28,712 nucleotides of DNA from Pelargonium nanum (GCA_036897485.1 JAYMTF010000883.1:1-28712), one strand, 5' to 3'. Positions 1 to 12,700 are shown, counted from the first letter of the stretch. Notes: generated from the letters alone by a model not told the origin. A program made the numbers and translations.

Positions 1-524
1 CACAAACCCAACACAAATTCAACACAAATCCAAAATTTGTTCAACCAACACAAATATAACACAATCTCTAACATTTGACACAAATCTGAAAGTATAGGGT
101 TGTCAAAAGTTAAAATGGCAAAGGGTATTTTGGTCATTTTGTCCATTTACCGGACGGAGGACCTATGGAATCAAAATTTGAAAGTTTAGGGTAATCAAAA
201 GTTACGAAATAAAGTTAAGGGTAATTCATTGCAAAATGTGTATTAGACAGGGTAGTTTTCAGTAATTTTCTCTTATCAATATTTCTGCCTATGCGGGACA
301 CTACCCTAAAAAAGTCTAGCTGAAAACATATTTGTTCTTGTTGAACTATTTTTTGTCGATCCTAATGTGGCTCGATACTCAATGGAAATAGTTAGAGCGA
401 ATAAAATGTTGACAAAAATAGACTAACGAGTTTTTTTATTAGTTTTAGTCTGGCATGTTTTAGGACCGTTCATGTATAATTAAGTCTAATTATTAATAAT
501 ATTTTTAATTTTGACACAAATCCG
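1..524. other. AT-rich repeat-like intergenic sequence, no gene
   Basis: The first 100 bases repeat the words ACACAAAT and CACAAATC. Bases 90-260 have the wording of a plant non-autonomous DNA element end (phrases such as AAAGTTTAGGGTAATCAAAAG and GGGTAATTCATTGC), but no partner end is visible in the window. No open frame of interest was seen. Confidence 0.4.
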
Positions 525-2273
525 GAATGTGTCGCATGTTCTTCAGAATGATTGTTCACCCCAAGTTTGTTTGAATGCAAACATCGTGAATCCCATCGTC
601 CCTTGATTCATTTCCCATATTCTCTAAACCCATGTTTACTGTTTTATAGATAGTGAAAAACTCGCGCTTGGGGACGCAATGGAACAAGGCTCATGAATAT
701 ACTATTCATTTAACTTCATGGTCTTCAATATGGTTGTACTCACGATACACACAAATGAGTGAGACCTCTTCCTCTGTAACTGAGGCAACGGTATTTTCAG
801 CATCACCGCAGCTTAGGCTTTTATCCTCCTTCAAGGATCTGCAATCTTTTCTCAGACACCCAATTTTTTTGCAATTGTAGCACCATCTTCCTTCTCTATA
901 CTTTGACCCCCTTTTAGACTTCCAGCAAGCTTATGACTCTCAACTCTTTTGTCTTCTCCATTTTCTGTGAGGTATGCTTGATTGTCAATCACATTATGCT
1001 CTTTCCGCCTGATTTCTTCATTCATCATGATGTCCTTGACTATTGTGGTGGTCAGCGTACCATCTGGAGCAGAGTTGCTCAAAGTTGCCACCTGAGTCTT
1101 TCAATTGTCAGGTAGAGAACCTAACAGTATCAGTGCATGCATTTGGTCATCAGTATCGACCTTCATCATGACAAGTGGATTGACAAGATCTTAAACATCA
1201 CTCAAATGTTCATTGACTAGTCGATCTTCTTTGTATTAAAGGTTGAACAATCTTCTGAACAAATAAGCTTTGTTTTGAGCAGATTTTTTCACGTAGAGAT
1301 TTTCCAATTTTAACCATGGAGTGTATGCATCTGTCTCGTTGACAACATGACAACGAATGTTGTTGTCTACCCATTGTCTTACGATAGCAATGGCCTTCCG
1401 GTTGATCTTCCTCCAATCTTGAATACTTTTAATATCACTCGTCTCTATTGGGTATATTCCTTTGGTTTCAATAGGATTATACAAGTCTTTACAAACAAGT
1501 ATATCCTCCATCGCCAACTTCCAAACCAAATAGTTAGCACCGGTAAGTCGGACCATCGTACTGGTGGATGATGACTCCTCCATTTTATATTGTTTTGAAT
1601 AGTGACAAGTCCATGAATAGTACAATTCGTGAATAGATTCGATTCGGTGAATAGTGTCGCCAAGTTGGTGAACAATACTTTAGGACAGTGGCCAATTTTT
1701 AAAAATTCTTTTCTGATGTGAAAGCTCAGTCAAAACTGCAATCAAAGAGCATGCTTCAGAATTTTTGGAAATTTTTAATACTCGTGAAAAGTACAACCAA
1801 ACCTAACCTTAGCTCTGATACCACAATTACATAGATGTATCACACAACCAAACCAATAATAATAACAACGAAAATATAAATAAAAGATAAACACAAGAAC
1901 CTAACGTGGTTCGTAAAATTATCTACGTCCACACGGCAGAGCCAACAGTAATGACATTGATAGAAGAAAAAGTTACAGCGTAGTATATACTCAATTTTTC
2001 TCACTCAAAACCCCAGTAAACCCAAATTCTCAACCGACACTACTCTCAACACTCAGTTGTGTGTTGCTCTTTGTGCTCTTGTACTGAGCTGTATGTTTAG
2101 AAGAGCAATCTTCTCCAATTAATAGGAGAAGATTTCCCACAAACTCATTTCATCCACCGAAAGCTTCACTTGCTTTCTCTTTTCTTGTTCTTTTTCCTTT
2201 TGCCATAGGAGACAATTTTATATATAATGACCTAATGCAAAATATCAATACAGGTGTTAATGCATTCTCTACA
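525..2273 (-). mobile_element. Broken Ty1/Copia LTR retrotransposon fossil (LTR, primer site, gag, start of pol)
   Basis: Read on the minus strand this is the 5' half of a Copia element. A 5' LTR of about 440 bp occupies roughly 1836-2273 with a TATA-like motif near 2220. A primer-binding site complementary to initiator tRNA-Met lies at 1812-1823. A gag region (about 860-1600) carries the words LTGANYLVWKLAMEDIL, typical of the Copia gag domain, followed by a zinc-knuckle-like segment near 840-880. A protease-region relic with RHIPDL wording lies near 525-600. The rest of pol and the 3' LTR are absent. It is broken in many places and looks old. Confidence 0.8.
1836..2273 (-). repeat. Copia 5' LTR (borders approximate)
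   Basis: The stretch sits directly upstream of the tRNA-Met primer site on the minus strand. It starts TGTAGAGAATGCATT on that strand and contains TTATATATAA as a likely TATA box. The inner border is uncertain by about a dozen bases, because the primer site is spaced slightly further than usual from the nearest CA end. Confidence 0.6.
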
Positions 2274-3031
2274 TTTTATTTGTCTATTTGGCCTCTATAC
2301 TTTACCTCAAATCCCTCGAACTTGTAAACATACCACTGAAATTAGAATTTGGAAACAAACTACACTATGTAACTACTTAAATTTTAGGAGTTAATTGTAA
2401 TATATCTCAATTAACAAAGCACAAGTCCAACTACAAAACTAAAACAATAGAAGAGAACTCTCTGAAAATGCCTATTACTTGTGAATTATTGCTGTAAGTA
2501 ATAACTAAAATCGGCATTGCGAACACACACATGTACCTGCAAGATGATCAATCTGCAACAACAGATGCTTCCTTGAACTTGAATAAGATGGATAAACTAA
2601 ATATTTGGACAAGAAAATAGCTCCAAGCTATTTTATATAGCCAGATATAGATACATAACTTTGGCGAGTTGTAATTAACGAACAAGTTCACATCATATTA
2701 CAACAGATTCTTTGATACTTTGTACAGCAAGTTACTGACTCGAATTAGTTTAAATTACAAGTAAACAAGTCTCCGAGATCATTGAATATGCTTGATTCAA
2801 ACACCAATCAGTCCCATTCCGTGCACAGCATGCACCTGCAAGATGTGCACGCTAAAACTCGTTACAAGACAGAAGGTTGGATGCGTTATTGACTATCTTC
2901 TACATGAATTCTGTCAATACATTAATCATTAATGACTATCTTCTACAAAACCCTATTTTGAGATAAATTAGCAAAATTCTCTGTTTCTGGGCATCAACCT
3001 ACAGCTACAGCTTAGTTGGTAATAAACAATA
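2274..3031. other. Intergenic AT-rich sequence, nothing recognised
   Basis: No coding frame, RNA gene or transposon ends are visible. Two related words, CACCTGCAAGATG and TACCTGCAAGATGATC, occur about 300 bp apart (near 2535 and 2835) but no larger repeat was followed out from them. This is the region downstream of the kinesin gene on its strand. Confidence 0.4.
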
Positions 3032-3408
3032 GGTAAAAGACCCAATTTGATCCACGAACTTTGGTGTTTTAACCCAATTTGGTCCCTAAATTTTTTTTAA
3101 CCAAAAATAGTCCCTGAACTTTTGTGTTTCGCCCCAATTCGGTCTCTGAACTTTGTTTTGACCCGAAATGATCCCTGAACTTTCACATATTGACCAAAAA
3201 TGATCCTTGCCCTTAAAACTTATATCAAAAGTTCAGGGACCAAATTGGGTCAATATTTGAAAGTTCAGGAATCATTTTGGGTAAAAAAAAAGTTCATGAC
3301 CAAATTGGGTCAAAACACGAAAGCTCAAGGACTATTTTTGGTTAAAAAGCACAAGGACCAAATTGGGTCAAAACACCAAAGTTCAGGGACCAAATCGGGT
3401 CTTTTACC
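3032..3408. mobile_element. Foldback MULE-type MITE with 9-bp target duplication
   Basis: This 377-bp element is one long imperfect inverted repeat: it starts GGTAAAAGACCCAATTTG and ends CGGGTCTTTTACC. A perfect 9-bp direct duplication, TAAACAATA, lies at 3023-3031 and 3409-3417, as expected of a Mutator-superfamily insertion. Each arm is itself built from about five degenerate copies of a ~30-35-bp unit of the type CCCTGAACTTTG...CCCAATTTGGT. It encodes nothing. It lies ~310 bp past the kinesin stop codon, so it may be inside the 3' UTR or just beyond it. The good arm match and perfect duplication suggest a fairly recent insertion. Confidence 0.88.
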
Positions 3409-3721
3409 TAAACAATAATGCTTAAAGTTCTAGTAATTCAGAAGACACGGGTACACTAATTATCAGGAATTTACTGGTTCCAATACATCGTAGAACAGAA
3501 AGCTGTGGTAATTAAGTTGCATTTTCATAAAAGTTGTCATCAACAGAATGCATGTGGCAAGGAAAGCAATCCCTAGAAAAGGAGACCTCATCATAAAGCT
3601 AGCTATACTTTACCATAAGAACATTATTTTAAAGTACAATAAGATCGAAGTTCGTCAAAACTCACCTCTGAAACTCTATATGCAGAAGAATTCATACAAA
3701 TGGGTTAGACTTTGCATGCTA
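3409..3721 (-). other. Likely kinesin 3' UTR or 3' flank
   Basis: On the minus strand this AT-rich stretch follows the proposed stop codon. No perfect AATAAA was found; an AATAAT-like word occurs near 3624-3632. No open frame of interest. Confidence 0.35.
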
Positions 3722-3739
3722 TCAGACGTTATTAGTACA
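3722..3739 (-). CDS. KIN-7C: KIN-7 exon 25: putative five-residue terminal coding exon
   Basis: After exon 24 the protein still needs an end. The best acceptor downstream is TGTTTTGGAATTGCAG followed by TGT ACT AAT AAC GTC TGA, giving CHAK-CTNNV-stop in the right phase. A short Cys-led end after CHAK fits relatives as I remember them. Several other AG sites exist between 3.4 and 4.5 kb, so this is the best candidate and not a proven exon. The 3' UTR would run below 3722. Confidence 0.55.
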   Translation of the reverse strand, partial: CTNNV

Positions 3740-6700
3740 CTGCAATTCCAAAACACATATTACTTCAAATTCATATTAAATTATAGATGGTTCGTAAATG
3801 AAACAAGCAATGGTATATAATTCAACAAAAATCAGTAGAGGAGATATGAAAATCCAAAAACACTGGGATATAAATTCCATGATAATCTGTCCTTTAAGCT
3901 GTTTAAACATGAAACATATATTAACTACCTCAACCACTCATCATTATATAACAGGATTTCCACCCTTTTCCCAACCTGCTTTACTTGCACAAATTGAAAC
4001 CGAGACAATTGTACTTCTCAGAGCAATATCCAACATACAGTAAAAAGGCAGAACTTCAATCACAGTATAATATTAGGCATTGCAGTAATCCTGCTTTTCT
4101 TATGTTCACACAATGATTAGTTTTATCAATTTTAACTCATATTACATTACCGTAAAAGAAGACGGCACGTTAACAATATAGTGCATGTCATACTGTCATT
4201 ACTATTTTACTGACTCGGTATCCATGTCATACTGTCATATAGTCATCCTAATTCAACAACACAGCTTATATCATTAGCAAGTTCATTCTTTCACAAAGTA
4301 ATACTGTTACAGTTCCAGTCATGAAATGACCTGGTTATATCATTTTTGTAGATAAATCTAAAATCACATATATTATCATCACTGCATTGTTAACTTTCAG
4401 CATAGTTTGTTATTTTGGTGATAATAAGAACAGGGAAATGAGCATCAGAAATATAAGAATAAATTTAAGTAGAATCATGTCTTAAAGATCGAAAACAGAT
4501 TCATTAAGAAGCCAGCTATTAAAGAGAACATCACCTTAGCATGGCAAATTTTTGTTATGGCTTCTACGTGAAAATCTTGCAGTTCTTCGAGAGCCACAAC
4601 ATCTAGACCAGCAATATTTTCCCCCTGACATGATATTTGAATAGTTATATTTATAAGTTCTTCAATGGACTTTTTGTCAAATTTTCCATATTCAAAGATT
4701 TTATGATGCAAATATTAACAGCTCCAACAAAGACTTTGGGAGAAAGAGAGCGGAGAGCTCACCAAGCTGTTTAAGATCGAAAAAACTTGTACAGCAACTA
4801 TATACTCTTGAAATATTAGTGAAATTGGACCAAACAGTAGGAAAATATAATAATGTATACGTTAACCAGATTTAGTTTTTCATTAAATTGTCCAAAAATT
4901 ATTTAGGCATAACCTAAAAATGATAAAATCAAAAAATCTACAATTCCTACTTTAGAAAAAAAAAACATGCATCATACATAAAGGTGGTAAATATATTCCA
5001 CAATCCTTTTCTTTGTTCTCCCTTGCAACTAAACTCCCGTTGTTTAACAAGCTGTTTAAGATAAAAAAAACTTGTACAGCAACTATATACTCATTGAAAT
5101 CTTAGTAAAACTTGACCAAACAGTAGGAAAATATAGTAATGTATACGTTAGCGAGAATTAGTTTTTCATTAGATTGTCCAAAAATTATTTAGGCATAACC
5201 TAAAATGATAAAATCACAAAATCTACAATTCCTACTTAAGGGAAAAAAAACATGCATCAAACAAAAAGGTGGTAAATATATTCCACAATCCTTTTCTTTG
5301 TTCTCCCTTGCAACTAAACTCGGGTAAGCTTAAATGTAGCTATGTATATGACCAAATGGAACTCTTGACTTGCAGCAAACATAAAATAGAGGAGAAAGTG
5401 CGTACCTTCAATCTGGAAATAAATCTCTCTAGTTCTTTGCATCTTCTCCTTTCCAGCTCATAGCAATCTCTCAGTTCTTCTAATGTGCTAATCCCGTTCG
5501 TATTTTCACAGTTCACATTCTCCTTGGACATCTTAAATGAATGGCAATCAGATGACAGAAACCCATTTCCGGCTACTGCTTGTGAAAGGTTAGATGCATG
5601 AACCCCCTCTTCTGCACCAACGTCAGCTTTTCTGATCTTCGCAATGAGGACCCACATATTTGCAAGCTCATTTTCCAACTCTTCTTCATGCCGTTTCGAT
5701 TCATCGAGTCTTCTTCGTAGCTCACCTTCTATAATATCTCTCTCACAGAGTGCAGCTTCTTTTTCATATCTAGCACCATTTGTATTATGTTTTAGATCAT
5801 ATGAAGCAGACCTCTGAGAATGATTAGATCTTGAATGGGCTGCTTTTATGGCAGCCAGGTCACCCGTCAGTTTTGCATTTTCATACGACAGCTTTGTTAC
5901 TTCTTCAGCCAAGTTTTGGAGCTCAACCGCTGCAGCCGCCGCCAACTCTTTTGCATATGAAGCTTCCTCTGCCAGTTTTTGACTATGAGCTTCAAGTCCA
6001 TCTCTCTCTTCAGCCAGCATCACCTTATCTTGTTTTAAATTCTCTATCTCGGAAACCTATGCCAGAAATGGAAATAACCACGTATCAACAGAATTACTAA
6101 TTTTCATATACATATAAGACAAACCATAAAAGGACAAATTTGGAATCCTAAATCTGCAGAAGATGCAAATAACCAAAGTAAAAAGTAATATGATGGTAAA
6201 CCTGCAAAAGTACTTGGGAGTTAAAAAATGTATTGTTTTTGCATTCCCTGGAGTCCTCTAGGGAAAATACTCTATTCAAGCTCATCACACTTGTTGGTGT
6301 ATTTTCATCAACATAAGTCTCTTCATATGAACCACTCCTGTTCATTCCCTCATTAAACTTCTCCAAGTGCTCTGCAGAACAACTACTCATTGGGATAACC
6401 ACATTTTCTCCAATTTGTTGTGGATTTCTAGATCCTTTATCTGAAATTGAACCTAGCTGCTGCCTGAGTAGAAGAATAGTCTCTTGCATTTCAGCATTCT
6501 CTGATATCTGTTAAAAGTAAAAGAAAAAAGTAATTAAAAGTAAATATGGCCTGAGTTAAACTTTACACCAACCTAAAATCTTAAGCTGTTCATTTGAGGG
6601 CCCTACAAGTATATCTAGCAATCCCAAACTCCACAGTAGACCAAACATTATACAAGGTCACACAAACCTAGGACTAAACCAGCTCTGATATCACGTTAAG

Positions 6701-9700
6701 CTTTACTCAAACCTAACTATTAAGTGGAGGATCCACTATAAACATTGGATACTTCAATACTTCCCTTCATGTACAAATTTAATCTGCATAAGCACCAACA
6801 ATTACATGGGGACACATCACAATGACCACACAAGCCCGACACCAAAGTAGCTCTGACACCATGTGAAACTTCACTCTACCTAAAACTGTAATTTGTTAAG
6901 TCGAGAAACAAACTAGTACATTAAACAGACTCAAACTTTCAATGTGGGATACTTTAACACTTTCCCTCTCGTAATACCATGTTTTGCACGTGGGCCAAGA
7001 ATTACATGAGAGGCAACACAAACGGGTCACACAATCCCAAAACCAAATTACCAAGAATTACATGAGAGGCTACACATGAATTACCAATAATATTTGGGGG
7101 TAATTTAACATAATTACCCTGAATTATAAGCCTTTTCAATTCAATGACCCTAAATTATCTTTCACATTCTCTAACTTCTTGCACTTTCAAAATATCAAAC
7201 CATCAATTAAGTATAATGGAATATACCCTCTAACTCATCACAAAAATGGCACATGACTTAATCTTTTCTAAATGTCAAAGATACCCTTTGAATTGATATT
7301 TATTTATTTTCAATGTTCACGGTGTTCTTGATTTTCAAGAAGTGTTCATGATTTTTTTTCTTACTTGATGAACACGTTTTCGCAATAAAATCCTTTTTTT
7401 TTTCTGAGTTTATGCTAACATGCTAGAAATATAAATAATGTAGTCAATCTTCAAACTCTTGAATTTTGTTCATGTTAATTTTGTTCAAATTACTTCATAA
7501 ATTGACAACGTTATTTATATTTCTAGCATGCATAAACATCAAAAATAAGAATTTTATTCCAAAAATGTGTTCATTACGTAAGAAAAAAATCATGAACACT
7601 TCTTGGAATTCAAGAACACCATGAGCGTATTCTAGAAACCATGAACATTGAAAAATAAATAAAAATCAATTCAAATGGTGTTTTTAACATTTTATAAAAA
7701 ATAGTCATGTGTCATGCTTGTGATGAGTTCTGGTATATTCCATTAAACATAACTGACGATTTGATATTTTGAAAGTGCAGGAGTTAGATGATGTGAAAAA
7801 TAGTTTAGGGTACCTGGAAGAAAAATGATTATAATTCAGGGTATTTACGAGAAGTTACCCCATAATATTTCTATAATAAGTAAATTAGAACCCCTTGAGT
7901 TTGCTAAAACAAATGCATATGAGGGTAACACAGGGTAATGTCCAACACTAAATCAGTTTCTAATCATTATTTTTTAAGGAACACAAGAAACCCATTTTTG
8001 GACGAAGGGTGTAAAATCTCTTCTTTTATCATATATAATAAAACAAAAGAAACTTAAAATCGATATTAAGAAAAGAAAAGAAAAAAAAAAAAAAAACAAG
8101 GGGCTTCAGAAATTTACCTTCATCTGTAGTTGCTCTTGAAGTACCCTGTTATCTGCCGACTTAATCTTGAACAGTTAATCCAAAAATCAAGTCAGTAAAA
8201 CAATCAAGGCATGGATTTAATCCTTAGTCGTTACAGCTACAAAAGTAAACGAGACAACAAACCTCAAGTTCAAAAGTTATTTCATTTAGCTGAGTAGTAA
8301 GCTTGGATAGGGCCTGCGTAAGAGATAACTAACAAATTAGAAGGAAAAGAAAAGTTCATCTTTAAGAATTAGCCTATAAAACAAATCTTTAGGAATGAGA
8401 TATCACAACTGTCAAGGCATCCAACTCAAAACAACTGGCAATGAAAGGAGTGTTGGGAATGAATCAAGCAAAACTAAACAGAAAAAAAAAAATCAACTCA
8501 CAAGTATTTATGTGATTTTACAATTGCCTACATCCAAGTCCACACTAGTTTCTCATTGATTTCAAAATCTCAAATTTACAATTACAAGAGAGATATTTAT
8601 TTATACAAAAAAAAAAAAAGGATTTTTTCTAGAGGATTATGAAAAGTTTTCTTTAATAGAATAGGAAGGGTTTTCCCAATCGAGTAGGTTTCTGTAACTG
8701 TAGCCCACAAACCTAACAATCTCTTACTTGGAGGTTGATCACAACAGTCTTTGTTTGAATAATCATTTCTTATAATCAACTAAAGTAGAACCTCCACATC
8801 ACTTAACCATGGAGGCCAGCTGAGGCATTGTAAAGCCTCAACCTTTTATGGTGAATATACCTACGGAATTCGACCATAATTTGCTAGCAACTCGCACAAC
8901 ATATTTAATGTCTGGCATACCACACATCATAACATAATCAAATTGCCAATTGTCAATGCAGTATTAAGTGATCCCACATCATAACATAATTTAACATCCG
9001 ATGGTATCAGAGCCGATTTTGTTTGGATCTAATGGCCCGTCTACCTTACCTCTCGACTTAAGTACACCTACCCACATGCAGGCCCGGGCTCATGCCCATC
9101 TCTCTTACTCGGCCTGCATGTGAGGGAGTGTTAAGTGATCCCGCATCGGAAAAATATAAAGTCAAAATGCTACATATAATGGTGGAAGCCAAACCCTACT
9201 AACAAAGTTGACCTTTTAGTAGTGGAAGCTCAAGCCATTATATATAGCCCATTAATGAAATTTAACTTCTGAACACCATTTGTTTGTGGGTTCTATCGTT
9301 CTTTCAGGATAGGAATTTTATCCTCTCTAAATAAAATAAATCTATACTAAAATCACAATGATCTACTGACTACAATGGACACAACTACAATCCATTTCAA
9401 AATTTGACTACATGTTTTCTTATACCAGAAATTTATCTAAACTTGAGACCTTCCATTAGCATCGTTATTATCATGTACTATGCAGTATGCACACAAGCGT
9501 AAAGAAAATGCCAATGTGTTGTGGTACAATCGTAGAAAGTATTAGAAATTTAAGAAGATACACCACAAATGAAAATAATATGAAGTAATAAACATGAAAA
9601 ACTTCCGACAACGCCTTGAACAAAAAAGCCAGCCTAAGATAGTGAGTAGGAAACTCACATCTGTAGAACCAGTTTTAAATACTTAGTAGCTCAGAAATCC

Positions 9701-12700
9701 AGTTGTGATTTTAAATAATTTAGAACCAAATTAAGAGCAAAACTATTTTCACAAAAAGTTCTACAGAAAAATAGTTTAGAGCTACTGAAGATTAGACAAG
9801 CACTACAAAAACCATTTATGCGTGATTGAAATTCTTCATTCTGTATTCATTGATTGAATATTTAATAACATTATTTAATCAACCTATTAGAACATTTTTG
9901 TCATTTAGCATGTCATTACCTGACACATCTCAGCACTGTCTAATGTATGTGGTGTCATCTCAACTGATCCGATCATGCGTTGCTCCAATATTCGTATTTG
10001 AAGCTTCTTTTCACTAATTTCATTCTTCAACTTCTTGATTTGTTCCTGAATCAACAAATATGATATGACCATCAAAAGTGTTATCGAGGAATACCAACAT
10101 AATTTTGTCGTTTTCTACTACCGAAGAGATCATATAGTCAAGATTACCTTTATTTGTGAATCTTCAGGGTTGATAGTTGATTGCTCTGTCAATCTTTTCA
10201 AAGAACTAGTACACAGTGCCACCTCCCCTGCTAACAATTTTACCTGCTCACGCAGAAGATCCATTTGATCTGTAACCGTAGTCCCAGTCTGCAAGGGAAT
10301 AGTTCAGCAATTCCAAATAAGCGTATAATATCATGGCACATGCTTTGAACCACCAATAACACTTTTTTCTAGTTACGAAGCCACATAACCTAATATATTC
10401 TACATTCTCAAATCAACTTGGAAGAAAACTAATGATACAGCTTAACGAATATTGTTTCAATTATGATGTTTATGGGCCAAAATACTGTGAAACCACATGG
10501 TTTTGACAAAATCATGTATGACCTCCATATGCATGCCCCTGGAAAAGAACAGAAGGTTGTAGCAAAGACCTCATTTCATCCCCCCAATTGCACAACACAA
10601 TTGTCTTCTACAGATAGATAATGTCATTCATCGAGACCAAATCTATATCTTTCCATGCTTCATAAGCCAAGCTCTCAAAGAGAACGAAACATTCAATTGA
10701 AACCAGCCAACATTCATTTTAATATATACCTATACATAACATAAGATGATCATTTTATAAAACAAGCAGCATGAAAAGCTTGAAAAACGCAATTAAACAA
10801 AGATGTGATGATGTAACAAGTTCATCAGAGTTAGAATTAACGCAAACAATTTTTTTTTATTTTATAGAAAGACAGTCGCAACATCGCAAACTATATGAAA
10901 TGTATGCTGTTGAACTGCATCTACTAGGAACAAAACCAAGTTCATGGAAGTGATATGATCACCTTTTTCTAACAACTTATTTATATAAAGAAACATTAAT
11001 GAAATGGTGGGAAGAGTTTTTCTCACCAAAGGCAGTTGTCGACCTCCAACAGTTGAAAAAAACAAATCGCCTGCCTGGGTTCTTTCTGGAAAGGAGTCAA
11101 TAACTGATGAATCATCTCTTCTTTTACTGACTGATTTTCTTCGTCCATCTTTCACATCATTTAGCATGACTCTATTTTGAGATGATTTTGACCTTGAAGC
11201 AGGGGACCCACTTTCAGAGCTTTCACTATCAACACTTGGTGATAATCCAACCAGATTCTCAGGTTTCTGCATATGTAAAGATTTAAGACTTTAAGCTTAG
11301 TTCATAAAGTTGTAAAGGAAAGAACAACTGCTTCTAAGAAGAAGAAAGGGATAAAGGCAAATATGGTACCCAAACTTTGGCCGGAAACCCAATTTAGTAC
11401 CCAATTAATAATTGTACCAAAGTTAGTACCCACACTTCGATTTTGAACCCAATTGAGTACCCACCGTTAACTCCCCCGTTAACTAGCTGACGTGGCAGTT
11501 AACTTTTTTCTGGCGACCGGAAAATTCATGTCTTCAATTTCCCGGCGACCGTGAAATTCAAGACATGAATTTTCCGGCGGCCGGAAAACTCAAAAACCAG
11601 ATCTGAACAAAATTTGGAGAAGATGATAGAACAAAATCACAAATTACACAAATAAAGAAATCACAAAATCACATAATCACATAATCAAAAAATCACATAA
11701 TCACTAAATCACAAAATGGCTCCTGAGTGAGCCAAACACGCACTCTCTCTCGTGACCCTCTTGGAGAAATGACTCCGTTCTCGCCAAGCTCGACCGCCAC
11801 GAAGGCGTCATCGCCTCCAAGTTCTCCGGCGCCCTCCACAGCCTCTCCCTCGCTCTCATATCCGTCGTCTTCGTCGATATGGCTTCCGGAAGAATGAACC
11901 CAGATTTGAGACGAAGCTCAGATCTGAGACAACGTCCGCTAGGTTCTCCGGCGCCGAATATTCACCATGGATTCCCCGTCCTCCTCGGCCTCGTCCCCAC
12001 CCTCCACGGCCTCGTCCCCACCCTCCCCTCTCCCTCGCTCTCATCTCCGTCGTCGTCTTCGTCGACATGGCTGCCGAGGAGAAGATAACCCAGATCTGAC
12101 TCAGATCCCTGTTTCTGGGTTTTTATTTGCAGTTTTCGTATAAAATGACATTAAATCATCTCCATGTTTCTCTCTCTCTTAATTACTGATACTTGCGTGG
12201 TTGTAGTAGCAGCAACATCAGTGGCTATACATATTTTCTCTTCAATTATTTACTCATTATTTGCCTCAATTCTCAGAAATTTCGTGTTGTTTTTCAATTT
12301 ATTTTCTCTGTGTGTGGAAGTTGTGCTATAAATAGTGAGAGAAGAATTGTTAGCTCTGTTACAGTAGAGAGAGCAGTGAAGCAGAAGAGCTTTTAGGGTT
12401 TCAAATGGTTGAGATAAGGTTTTAAATTTTGAAATTTTTAGAACTTGAATTTTCAGTTCGCCGGAAAATATTTAACTGCCACGTCAGCTAGTTAACGGTT
12501 CAGTTAACGGTGGGTACTAAATGGGTTCAAAATCGAAGTGTGGATACTAACTCTGCTACAATTCTTAATTGGGTATTAAATTGGGTTTTGGGCCAAAGTT
12601 TGGGTACCAAATTTGCCTTTATCCCAAGAAGAAAAAATCAATTTGCTTTTTGCATTACAGAAAAGGGATGTCTTCTCATAAAAGAAGGAAGGAAGGTTAT

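Larger units (their letters stand above)
11348..12625. mobile_element. Pack-MULE-like element with 9-bp target duplication in intron 16
   Basis: A 1278-bp non-autonomous Mutator-like element. The terminal inverted repeats are ~155 bp (11348-11502 and 12472-12625), both starting GGGATAAAGGCAAAT on their outer side and ending GCTGACGTGGCAGTTAA. A perfect 9-bp duplication, AAGAAGAAA, lies at 11339-11347 and 12626-12634. The interior is not transposase. It is a GC-rich, coding-like segment (about 11720-12090) plus a UTR-like tract, unlike the AT-rich intron around it, which is how Pack-MULEs carrying captured host gene fragments look. The highly similar ends imply a fairly recent insertion. Confidence 0.88.

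Noticed and set aside
3200-3418. Open frame of 72 codons with repeated KSSGTK/KLGQ-like words
   Set aside because: It is the translation of the degenerate subrepeats of the foldback element, not a gene.
5269-5463. Plus-strand open frame crossing the exon 23 donor
   Set aside because: Antisense shadow of exon 23 plus part of the intron 23 duplication.
9002-9014. Possible tRNA-related gene at TGGTATCAGAGCC
   Set aside because: It is a primer-binding site complementary to initiator tRNA-Met inside a TRIM, with no cloverleaf around it.
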